From Thermodesulfovibrionales bacterium (lineage in GTDB: Bacteria; Nitrospirota; Thermodesulfovibrionia; Thermodesulfovibrionales; SM23-35), in the NCBI GenBank assembly GCA_022013235.1, contig JAKLQR010000183.1:1-8210 (forward strand): 8,210 bases of DNA, written 5' to 3'. Numbering within the stretch: position 1 is the stretch's first letter; every line of letters starts with the position of its first letter. The notes under the pieces are model-generated. The model was not told the DNA's origin. It saw only the letters and a list, made by a program, of their open reading frames with translations, and did not search any database. The translations under genes were made by a program, and so were the position numbers. Positions 1 to 6,541 of this stretch are shown here, one piece after another.

Positions 1-91
1 GCATCCAGTATCTTTTAGAATCAAGCAGCAACCGTCAATATCCTTAATATGTTATACAGCCAAAACAGTTTTGTGGGAAATTACAACATGA
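1..91 (+). other. Left edge: tail of an unidentified upstream gene or leader
   Basis: This stretch precedes the chosen start of the ABC ATPase at 88. Three forward frames are open from the left edge for different lengths: one stops at 16-18, one at 45-47, and one runs from base 2 to a TGA at 89-91 that would overlap the ATG at 88 as ATGA. None of the short peptides is recognisable. In Wzm/Wzt loci the membrane permease gene normally lies immediately upstream of the ATPase, so one of these tails may be its end, but the sequence does not show this. Confidence 0.25.
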
Positions 92-1424
92 CCTCAAACA
101 ACATAGCAATCAGAGTAGAAAACCTCAGTAAGATTTACCGCATAGGGATAAAACAGGAAATGCGGGATAGTTTTGCCAGTACCATGTTTAGCTTCATCAA
201 GAGTCCCTGGAAAAATTATCGCAAGTATCGTTCTCTTTACAAGTTTGATGATATTCGACTGGATCAGATCCAGAAATCAAAGGACCTTCCTTCCGACATC
301 ATCCTGTCTGTTAATGATGTTTCTTTTTCAGTTAGGCAAGGGGAGGTACTGGGAATTATCGGGAAAATGGTGCAGGCAAATCGACACTCCTCAAGATTCT
401 ATGCAGAATCACAGATCCGACCACCGGGTTTGCAGAAATCCGTGGCAGGGTTTCCAGTCTTTTGGAAGTCGGCACCGGTTTTCACCCGGAACTTACGGGA
501 AGAGAAAATACTTACCTTAATGGTACCATCCTGGGTATGTCCAAAAAAGAGGTCGACCGCAAATTTGACGAGATCGTAGATTTTTCGGGCGTGGAAAAAT
601 TCATTGATACACCGGTGAAGCGTTATTCCAGTGGCATGATGGTACGCCTTGCTTTTTCGGTGGCGGCCCATCTCGAGCCTGAAATCCTGATAGTAGACGA
701 GGTCTTGGCCGTTGGGGATGCGGATTTTCAAAAAAAATGTTTGGATAAAATGGAAAATGTAGGGAAACAGGGCCGGACTGTCCTTTTTGTGTCCCACAAC
801 ATGCCGGCTATAACTCGATTGTGCAGTCGAGCAATTTTGCTCAATCATGGCATGATAATTGATGATGGTCCCTCAGCAAAAGTCGTTAAGAATTATTTAA
901 CAACGGATGATGGCGTTCCGGCGGCTCGTGAATGGTCAGATGTTTCGACGGCTCCTACAGGGAAATTTACCAGAATACTTGCTTTCGGTGTAAAAACAGA
1001 AAACGGCGAAAGCATTGATACATTAGATATCCGACATCCATTTTGTATCGAAATGCAATGGGAAGTTATTAAATCCGGTCATGCTTTATCAGCGCATTTC
1101 AGTTTTATTAATGAAAGTGGTGATCTCGTCTTTGTCACGATTGATTTGGACCATGAATGGAGGGGAAAAATACGTCCCTTAGGAAGATATTGGAGCACTG
1201 TGTGGGTGCCGGGAAACTTGCTGGCTGAAGGGTTGTTATATGTTGGTTGCCATGTGTACGATAACACATTAAATGCCGTAGATTGCAGCGAGGAGCCGGC
1301 TATATCGTTTCAGATTGTCGACACGTGTGAGGGTGATTCTGCGAGAGGTGACTATGGTCGACATTTTCCTGGTATCGTCCGGCCGTTGCTCAAGTGGACG
1401 ACAAAATTCACGTCTGCCGATTAG
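88..1424 (+). pseudogene. wzt: Wzt-type polysaccharide export ABC transporter ATP-binding protein, frameshifted in the Walker A motif
   Basis: This is the ATPase of an ABC-2 exporter that moves lipid-linked O-antigen or capsule chains across the inner membrane. The frame from ATG 88 (MTSNNIAIRVENLSKIYRIG) runs to the P-loop, then shifts: GGG-AAA-ATG at 361-369 needs one extra A to read GKNGAGKST. From 366 the third frame continues unbroken to 1424. With one base restored the product is about 445 residues, normal for Wzt. Restored motifs: Walker A at 92-100, the family's [17 protein letters not shown] in the Q-loop region, signature YSSGM at about 180, Walker B ILIVDEV with D near 204, H-loop SHN near 237, and a C-terminal Wzt_C-like beta-sandwich (about 285-440) that in known Wzt proteins recognises the glycan end. 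ATG 49 is in frame but lacks a ribosome site, and family members start at the second Met. The identity is secure. Whether the gene is truly broken or the base is a sequencing error is open. Confidence 0.9.
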
Positions 1425-1511
1425 ATGATACAAAGTTAAGTCAGAATGGAATAAGTCTAACCTGAATAATTAAATATCGCTGAAAACGAACGTTCATTTA
1501 TTGATTTTTCA

Positions 1512-1630
1512 AGGAGAATTTACTGGCAAGGTGCGGAATATTCGGAATCTTACAACATAATTCTAACACGATACCTGGTGAAGATCGATTGAAAGAGACA
1601 ACCGAATTAGAACATGGAGGAAGTAAATGA
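1512..1630 (+). pseudogene. N-terminal remnant of a glutamine-dependent asparagine synthetase (class II glutaminase domain)
   Basis: From TGC at 1532 a frame of 32 codons reads CGIFGILQH at its start and ETTELEHGGSK at its end, stopping at TGA 1628-1630. This matches the amino end of AsnB-type proteins, which begin M-C-G-I-x-G, have a DRL-x(2)-x-T region and then L-x-HRGPD; the Cys is the family's catalytic nucleophile. Three things show it is not an intact gene: the codon before TGC is AGG rather than ATG, the match ends after the His of HRGPD, and the other roughly 560-600 residues are absent. An AAGGAG ribosome site (1511-1516) survives upstream; CTG 1523 sits 6 bases after it and is the only start-like codon in frame. 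The TGA overlaps the ATG of the next gene (ATGA), so the fragment may still be translated and coupled to it. The resemblance is by eye and over a short stretch. Confidence 0.6.
1616..1630 (+). promoter_or_regulatory. Ribosome binding site and ATGA start/stop overlap of the PP-loop gene
   Basis: GGAGG at 1616-1620 lies 6 bases before ATG 1627, an optimal spacing that fixes the start of the PP-loop protein. The same bases are the last codons of the asparagine-synthetase-like remnant, whose TGA is 1628-1630. If the remnant is translated from the upstream AAGGAG, ribosomes ending there could restart at once on the downstream gene. Confidence 0.7.
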
Positions 1631-2925
1631 AAATTGACAATTTTAAATCAGAGAAGAGAGCAAACAAGAAATGGATTGCAGCGACAGTGCGTTGGGAGGA
1701 CTGTGATCATGAAGACTACGAAGTCTACTTTGAGACCGATGAAAAGTTTGCTGAAGACTTTGACTCCAACCCACATGCCGCTTTAAGTGCCTATTTAATA
1801 CCGGCTCTGCGCCACGGGGAGGAAAGAATTTTAATAGATGCCGAGGTCTGCCCCGAGTTCAAAGAGGGTACTAACATCGCAATGAATTGGATGTCTCATT
1901 GGTTTTACGGGGGCGACCGAAAGCCTGTGCGAATTGAGGCGAAGACGCGGTCCAAAATACCGACTCCACAAAGGCCTTCGAGGGCCGGCCTCCTTTTCTC
2001 AGGCGGGGTTGATTCTATGGCCTCTTTACGTACTAACCGACTCAACTTTCCGCTGGAACACCCGGGCTCAATCAAAGATGGGATTTTCGCATACGGATTT
2101 GATGTGAGATTTGAAGAATCCTTTGACGATATGGTTGGTTCGTTATCAGATATAGTTGAGGAGACCGGCATAACCCTCCTTACTTTCTCCTCGAATCTCT
2201 TTTCTCATTATTTAAGCCTGGAATTAGACTTACTGATAAATAAGCCTGAGGGCGTGTGGCCTTATCAGTATCAGGGAGGCGCCTTGGCCGGCGCCGCGCA
2301 TTTATTCACAAAGCGGCTTGATGCGGTCAAGATAGCTTCTACCTTTGACATTGCTAATTTGAGACCGTTTGGTAATCATCCGATGATAGAACCAAATTTT
2401 AGCAGTCATGATATGCAGATTAGCCATGACGGAGTTACCTTATCAAGGTTGGATAAAGTGAAGTTGATAGCTGATTGGGACGTAGGACTGCAGAGTATCA
2501 GGGTCTGCAACCAACTAAGTCTTTGGGACGGGACGTCGCAGAGTTTCAGGGAACGCAACCCAATTAAGCCTGGAGAGTTAAATTGTGGAAAGTGTACTAA
2601 ATGTGTAGTTACAATGCTGTCCCTGTTGGTTGCGGGAGCATTGCATAAAGCCTCGACTTTCCCAAGTAACGATATTTCCGCAGATCTAATAAGATCGAGC
2701 TTCTACCCGACCGAGCAAAACATTTGCGAATATGTTGATTTAATAGCACCTTTGACCGAAATTGGTCGTGATGATTTGGCGCGTGCTATCGAGCGCGTAG
2801 TGGCCATATACCTTGATCGTGAGCCGGGCCTGAAGGGATGGGCCAAGCGATTTGATCGCAAATACTTGAACAACAACCTTGCTGAATTTAAGAGGGCGAT
2901 TCATAAACATGCAGTCAGGAGTTGA
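1627..2925 (+). CDS. PP-loop superfamily ATPase (QueC/asparagine-synthase-like), substrate unknown
   Basis: A 432-residue cytoplasmic protein. LLFSGGVDSMASL at about 122-134 contains the SGGVDS pyrophosphate-binding loop used by adenylating ATPases such as QueC, TilS, GuaA and the synthetase domain of AsnB. Near the end, Cys 320, 323 and 326 in NCGKCTKCVVTM, with Cys 294 upstream, form a probable metal-binding cluster, similar in layout to the zinc site of QueC. The first 115 residues are an acidic, WEDCDHEDYEVYFE-rich domain I do not recognise. The length is nearly twice that of QueC and there is no glutaminase domain. The family occurs as unnamed proteins in polysaccharide loci. It probably adenylates a carboxylate or similar group, giving an amide or thio product, possibly a sugar uronamide; this is inference. 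The start is fixed by GGAGG 6 bases upstream. The asnB-like remnant just before it suggests a former amidotransferase partner. The next gene follows after 368 bases, so it may end its transcript. Confidence 0.85.
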   Translation: MKIDNFKSEKRANKKWIAATVRWEDCDHEDYEVYFETDEKFAEDFDSNPHAALSAYLIPALRHGEERILIDAEVCPEFKEGTNIAMNWMSHWFYGGDRKPVRIEAKTRSKIPTPQRPSRAGLLFSGGVDSMASLRTNRLNFPLEHPGSIKDGIFAYGFDVRFEESFDDMVGSLSDIVEETGITLLTFSSNLFSHYLSLELDLLINKPEGVWPYQYQGGALAGAAHLFTKRLDAVKIASTFDIANLRPFGNHPMIEPNFSSHDMQISHDGVTLSRLDKVKLIADWDVGLQSIRVCNQLSLWDGTSQSFRERNPIKPGELNCGKCTKCVVTMLSLLVAGALHKASTFPSNDISADLIRSSFYPTEQNICEYVDLIAPLTEIGRDDLARAIERVVAIYLDREPGLKGWAKRFDRKYLNNNLAEFKRAIHKHAVRS

Positions 2926-3031
2926 GCAGGTGCGGGTTGAGAACCTTAATGAAAGTTCATAACCTAGGTTAAGCGGTTCAACGTTCAGCGCCGCCTCTGA
3001 CCGCCGAAGCGGCCAGTTTGATCGAAAAAGA

Positions 3032-3051
3032 GACTCCAGTGTTGCGGAGTC
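3032..3051. repeat. Inverted repeat / hairpin in the intergenic element
   Basis: GACTCC at 3032-3037 is complementary to GGAGTC at 3046-3051 around an 8-base loop. No run of T follows on either strand, so it is not a standard terminator. Together with the neighbouring CCGC/GCGG stem at 3001-3012 it makes the region look like a folded, REP-like intergenic element. Confidence 0.5.
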
Positions 3052-3203
3052 ACATACGAGGGTTCCCTGTTGAAGAGCCCTAAAGAGCTGCATCCTAAGG
3101 GGGTTTCGCATTCATAGGGCCAGCAAGGCTGTTGTATCCGTTGGGTGAAAAAGACCCATCCGAGCGTCGTGTTCAAACATAAGCAATGTCAGGATATTGC
3201 AGC

Positions 3204-3245
3204 CTCTGAACCCGGAACTCTGAACCTGGAACTCTGAACCTGGAA
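3204..3245. repeat. Three tandem copies of a 14-bp unit CTCTGAACC(C/T)GGAA
   Basis: Units lie at 3204-3217, 3218-3231 and 3232-3245. The second and third are identical; the first differs by one base (C for T at 3213). They abut with no spacers, so this is not a CRISPR array. GAACC-rich tandem repeats of this type are frequent between genes of Desulfobacterota genomes as I recall them, which is part of the basis for the suggested host group. The units lie about 50 bases upstream of the GMC oxidoreductase start. Confidence 0.85.
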
Positions 3246-3293
3246 CCGATCACTTTAGATATAAGCAACTCGTCAAATTCAGAAAAAAATCAT

Positions 3294-4946
3294 ATGATAA
3301 TTGATGCCCGTTCATTACCCGACAATGAGACGATTGAGACGGATATCTGTATTGTCGGCGCCGGGACGGCCGGCATTATTTTAGCCAGGGAATTCATCGG
3401 TCAGAAATTTAGTGTCTGTCTTTTGGAAAGCGGAGGTCTCAAACCGGATCGAGAAACCCAGGCACTTTATCAGGGTGAAAATATTGGACACCCTTATTAT
3501 TCACTTGATTCCGCACGGGCACGCTATTTTGGAGGCACAACGAATCGCTGGCATATTCCGATTGATGATGATTACAGTGGCGTCCGAATGCGACCCCTCG
3601 ATGCGATCGATTTTGAAAAGCGAGCTTGGGTGCCATTCAGTGGATGGCCATTTGATAAACCACATCTCGATCCGTTCTACGATAGGGCCCAAGAGATTTG
3701 CAAAATCACACCTGCCACTTATGATGTCGCCGATTGGGAGAACCCAAAAAAAACTCCCTCTTTCCCTTTTAACGGAGACCGGGTGAAAACAGTGATTTTC
3801 AAGTTTGGATCCCGCCACCCTTTCCTTGATAGTTACGCCACAGAGGTTACACAAGCAGTAAATATTACGACCTATCTTTATGCCAATGTCATAGAAATTG
3901 AAACGAACGAAACAGCGCGTACTGTAACCCGCTTGCGAGTCGTATGCTTGGAGGGGAATAAATTCTGGGTTAGAGCAAAGCGATTCATCTTGGCCGCCGG
4001 CGCTATCGAGATCCCTCGCTTGCTTCTTTCCTCCAACAGAACACAAAATGCCGGGTTGGGAAATCAGTACAATCTTGTCGGAAGGTTTTTTATGGAGCAC
4101 CCGCACTTCTCGTTGGGCCTCTTTGCGCCTTTGACCCCTGACATATTTAATTTTACTTATCTCTATGACCACATTCATAAGGTGAACGGTGTGCCGATAA
4201 TAGGTAAGCTTAGCATTTCTGAAGTGGTTCTCCGACAGGAGAAATTGCTTAACCATGTCGTCGAGCTTTCGCCAACAATTGCCTTAAAAACATCACTGAA
4301 CCAATTTCTGTATCCAAAACTTAATTCAAAGAGCGTAAATTCATATAAGATCCTTCGCTCAGAAATTGCTCTGGGAAAACTGCCGGATGACTTTGGCAGA
4401 CATTTGCGCAACATTTTCAGTAGTCTTGATGACTTCACCATAACCGTGTGTCGAAATATCAAGAAGCGGGTTCTACGAGCGTTGGACAAACGAAGGATCC
4501 GGTTATTTCGAATACACAACATGACTGAACAGGCACCAAATCCGGAAAGCCGTGTGACTCTTGGGTCTGACCGTGACAGTCTTGGGCAAAGGCGTGTGCG
4601 ATTAGATTGGCGGCTGAGCGGTTTTGACAAGGAAAGCGCTATAAGATCACTGGAGATAATCGATCAAGAACTACACCGTGCAGGTTTGGGCCGGTTATAC
4701 GTCGAACTCAATGATGAGACCCCTCCTCACCGAATAAACGGTGGCTGGCACCACATGGGAACCACCCGTATGCACACAGATCCAAAAGAAGGTGTTGTTG
4801 ACGAAAACTGCCAAGTCCATGGTATCCCAAATCTTTATATAGCAGGTCCTTCAGTATTTCCAACCAGCGGCTATGCAAACCCATCACTTACCATTGTCGC
4901 CCTTGCCGTGAGATTAGCTGATCATATCAAACGTCTGATGGTGTGA
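3294..4946 (+). CDS. GMC family FAD-dependent oxidoreductase
   Basis: A 550-residue flavoprotein of the glucose-methanol-choline family, which oxidises alcohol groups of sugars, cholines and related substrates. The N-terminal Rossmann fold reads DICIVGAGTAGIILAREF, with GAGTAG at 22-27 and the ribose-binding Glu at 45. ARYFGGTTNRWH at 76-87 corresponds to the family's first signature region. The C-terminal GMC domain includes EQAPNPESRVTLG, the HHMGTTRMH segment (486-494) and NPSLTIVALAVRLADHI. His 486 or 487 and Asn 529 are the likely catalytic pair. There is no signal peptide or twin-arginine motif, so it should act in the cytoplasm. ATG 3294 has only a weak purine-rich stretch upstream (AGAAAAAAA), but the FAD fold begins at residue 16, leaving little room for another start. 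It heads a close run with an Fe-S protein and an NrfD-type membrane protein, which are its likely electron partners. The substrate is unknown; a sugar of the surface glycan is plausible. Confidence 0.92.
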   Translation: MIIDARSLPDNETIETDICIVGAGTAGIILAREFIGQKFSVCLLESGGLKPDRETQALYQGENIGHPYYSLDSARARYFGGTTNRWHIPIDDDYSGVRMRPLDAIDFEKRAWVPFSGWPFDKPHLDPFYDRAQEICKITPATYDVADWENPKKTPSFPFNGDRVKTVIFKFGSRHPFLDSYATEVTQAVNITTYLYANVIEIETNETARTVTRLRVVCLEGNKFWVRAKRFILAAGAIEIPRLLLSSNRTQNAGLGNQYNLVGRFFMEHPHFSLGLFAPLTPDIFNFTYLYDHIHKVNGVPIIGKLSISEVVLRQEKLLNHVVELSPTIALKTSLNQFLYPKLNSKSVNSYKILRSEIALGKLPDDFGRHLRNIFSSLDDFTITVCRNIKKRVLRALDKRRIRLFRIHNMTEQAPNPESRVTLGSDRDSLGQRRVRLDWRLSGFDKESAIRSLEIIDQELHRAGLGRLYVELNDETPPHRINGGWHHMGTTRMHTDPKEGVVDENCQVHGIPNLYIAGPSVFPTSGYANPSLTIVALAVRLADHIKRLMV

Positions 4947-4972
4947 TTTACCTTTGGATTGATATATTCAAA

Positions 4973-4986
4973 GAGGAACAAGCATG
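4973..4986 (+). promoter_or_regulatory. Ribosome binding site of the ferredoxin gene
   Basis: GAGG at 4973-4976, inside AAGAGGAA, lies 7 bases before ATG 4984 and fixes that start. It is the clearest ribosome site in the four-gene run; the neighbours use weak sites or GTG, which hints that the Fe-S protein may be translated best. Confidence 0.7.
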
Positions 4987-5619
4987 ACCCGCTGGGGAAT
5001 GGTTATAGATCTTAGAAAATGCATTGGCTGCGAGACGTGCAAACACGTTTGCGATTATGCGAACCTTGTTCCACCCGGTGCTAATTGGCGACGAGTAGTT
5101 TCTTACTCGATGGATAAAGGCCTAGACCTGCAACAATATCTGAGTATGGGATGCATGCATTGCAGCGATCCACCCTGCCTTGAAGTCTGTCCTACCGGTG
5201 CTACTTACCGTAGACCAGATGGCATTATTGACATTAACCAGGAACTTTGTATTGGATGTGGCGCCTGTATACTTGCTTGCCCTTATAAGGCCAGGTCAAT
5301 TAATTACGAAGATAAAATATCATGGAAAGAAAATATTGGACAGGGAACTGACGGGCGGAAGAATTCTGATCGAATCGGGGTTTGCACGAAATGTGATTTT
5401 TGCCTATCCCGTTTGGAAGCAGGGTTGAAGAAGGGCTTGAAGCCGGGTTCGGACCCCGAGGCTACGCCGTGCTGCGTCCGTTATTGTATTGGAGAGGCGC
5501 TTTACTTTGGTGACTTGGATGACACTGCAAGTGAAGTATCTAAACTCATCCGTGAAAACAGGACAAGCTGCCTGAATGAAGAACTCCAGACCCATCCGTG
5601 CGTTTTTTACATCTTTTAA
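4984..5619 (+). CDS. 4Fe-4S dicluster (NrfC/PsrB/DmsB-like) electron-transfer protein
   Basis: A 211-residue iron-sulfur wire protein. Four cysteine motifs can be read: Cys 13, 16, 19, 23; Cys 57, 60, 65, 69 (CMHCSDPPCLEVCP); Cys 89, 92, 95, 99 (CIGCGACILACP); and Cys 137, 140, 164, 168 (KCDFCLSRLEAG then CCVRYC). This is the sixteen-cysteine arrangement for four [4Fe-4S] clusters found in the electron-transfer subunits of polysulfide, DMSO and nitrite reductases. The last motif ends Cys-Ile where the family usually has Cys-Pro, and Cys 134 and 163 are extra. The protein starts directly with MTRWGMVIDLRKCIGC, with no Tat or Sec signal. In families where this subunit has no signal it rides with a Tat-exported catalytic partner, but the GMC neighbour has none either, so it is probably cytoplasmic. 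It sits between the GMC gene (37-base gap) and the NrfD gene (25-base gap), and so likely carries electrons between flavin and quinone site. Confidence 0.93.
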   Translation: MTRWGMVIDLRKCIGCETCKHVCDYANLVPPGANWRRVVSYSMDKGLDLQQYLSMGCMHCSDPPCLEVCPTGATYRRPDGIIDINQELCIGCGACILACPYKARSINYEDKISWKENIGQGTDGRKNSDRIGVCTKCDFCLSRLEAGLKKGLKPGSDPEATPCCVRYCIGEALYFGDLDDTASEVSKLIRENRTSCLNEELQTHPCVFYIF

Positions 5620-5644
5620 AGAAGTGTCATAGGTCGAACACAAC

Positions 5645-6526
5645 GTGACAGAGATAGATCTTATTTCGCCTTCCAGACAGAGCGAATGGGGCTGGCTTGC
5701 CGTCGTAAATTTCATTTTAGGGGGGGCAGGTTCAGGTTTTTATCTCATAAATTTAACAACAATGGTTATTGATAGTTCTTTCTTAGAACAGCAGACGTCA
5801 GTACCGTACGACATAGTTTCTCTGTCAATCATAACACTTGGCCTTTTGTGTGTCGCAATAGAAACTGGGCGGCCGTTGCACGGATACTATGTTTTTAGTC
5901 AGTGGGGAAAGTCTTGGATGTCTCGCGAGATAATAGCTTTTACTATGTTTGTTTCAGCCATTGTCCTGAACTATTTTTTTCCACATTGGATCCTTAATAT
6001 TGTTGGCGTTTTCAGCGCACTGTTTTTCATGATTACCCAGGCTTTTATGGTCTTTTCTGCACGGGCTGTCACATCATGGAATACGGCTATCATGCCTTTC
6101 ATTTTCTTATCGTCAGGTCTTGCTTCGGGAGCAGGCGTGGCATTGCTTTTTACCTTATCGGACATATCGGCGGTGGGGCATACCTTACCCCAGATATCAC
6201 TGTTATGTGTAGCGTTCAACCTGGCAATATGGCTTTTTTATGTGCGATGGTACAGTGCGGTTTCATTTCCATCAGTAACAGGACATTTAAAACTGAAGAG
6301 TCACTTACGCAAGATGTTTCTTGCTATAGCTTTCGGACATTTTATGCCGATACTACTACTACTGCTTTTATTATGGCGAAGTCAAGCTCAACATGGCGCG
6401 GGAGAGATGGTTATGGGTGTTCTTGTTGGGGGCTCGGGCTTAGCAATTATCATCAGCGTAGCAGCTCAAAAAGCTGGGATTATCCTATCAGCAGGATATA
6501 CCAGGAGAATTGTTTTGAAAGTTTGA
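5645..6526 (+). CDS. NrfD/PsrC-family polytopic membrane subunit (quinone oxidoreductase)
   Basis: A 293-residue hydrophobic protein with about eight membrane segments (roughly 15-38, 58-75, 95-112, 115-138, 147-172, 183-202, 224-244 and 255-273). Features typical of NrfD/PsrC/DmsC proteins are the Gly-rich first helix (NFILGGAGSGFYL), GRPLHGYYVF after the second helix and the SWMSREI segment before the third. These proteins bind quinone in the membrane and exchange electrons with a docked four-cluster ferredoxin. The start is GTG 5645; only a weak AGG (5631-5633) lies upstream, and no later Met would keep the first helix. The gene directly follows its likely ferredoxin partner and precedes the acyltransferase by 15 bases. 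Members of the family do not need cofactors of their own. I infer a cytoplasmic docking side here because neither soluble partner has an export signal. Topology was judged by eye. Confidence 0.9.
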   Translation: MTEIDLISPSRQSEWGWLAVVNFILGGAGSGFYLINLTTMVIDSSFLEQQTSVPYDIVSLSIITLGLLCVAIETGRPLHGYYVFSQWGKSWMSREIIAFTMFVSAIVLNYFFPHWILNIVGVFSALFFMITQAFMVFSARAVTSWNTAIMPFIFLSSGLASGAGVALLFTLSDISAVGHTLPQISLLCVAFNLAIWLFYVRWYSAVSFPSVTGHLKLKSHLRKMFLAIAFGHFMPILLLLLLLWRSQAQHGAGEMVMGVLVGGSGLAIIISVAAQKAGIILSAGYTRRIVLKV

Positions 6527-6541
6527 ATTGGAATTGATCTA

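Larger units (their letters stand above)
2926..3293. other. Long structured intergenic region with no credible gene
   Basis: No frame here has coding character; the reverse-strand open frames at 2740-3111 and 2985-3176 have low-complexity-like, Arg/Ser/Cys-rich translations and no ribosome site. It contains a perfect 12-base palindrome TAACCTAGGTTA (2960-2971), a hairpin with stem CCGC/GCGG (3001-3012) that carries a UUCG tetraloop when read on the minus strand, a hairpin GACTCC/GGAGTC (3032-3037 with 3046-3051), a longer-range stem GCCCTA/TAGGGC (3077-3082 with 3115-3120), and three tandem 14-base units (3204-3245). No strong promoter or U-tailed terminator was seen; TATAAG at 3260-3265 is a weak candidate -10 for the downstream operon without a clear -35. 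It probably represents a dispersed intergenic repeat of the host genome. Confidence 0.5.

Noticed and set aside
361..369. Programmed ribosomal frameshift in the ATPase
   Set aside because: There is no matching slippery heptamer in the zero frame and slipping AAA back by one base pairs it with GAA; an indel explains the data better.
399..848. 149-codon open frame on the minus strand
   Set aside because: It lies opposite the frameshifted ABC ATPase, whose forward frame carries clear Walker B, signature and H-loop motifs; the reverse translation shows no motif.
1481..1500. GAACGTTC palindrome (1488-1495) as an operator
   Set aside because: The symmetry does not extend beyond 8 bases, and no promoter of clear quality surrounds it.
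2985..3176. Minus-strand frame of 63 codons in the long gap
   Set aside because: The translation is rich in Gln, Trp, Cys and Phe with no ribosome site and coincides with hairpin-forming DNA; more likely a spurious frame in an intergenic repeat.
2985..3180. Group II intron or structural RNA in the gap
   Set aside because: Several stems can be drawn, but no domain V, GUGYG start, tRNA or rRNA signature was recognised.
3204..3245. CRISPR array
   Set aside because: The units are 14 bases and directly adjoining, with no spacers.
3501..4256. 251-codon open frame on the minus strand
   Set aside because: It is the reverse of the GMC oxidoreductase, has no ribosome site and its translation resembles no family; a chance frame.
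6076..6537. 153-codon forward frame inside the NrfD gene
   Set aside because: It overlaps the strongly hydrophobic NrfD frame in another phase, is rich in Ser and Cys and lacks a ribosome site.
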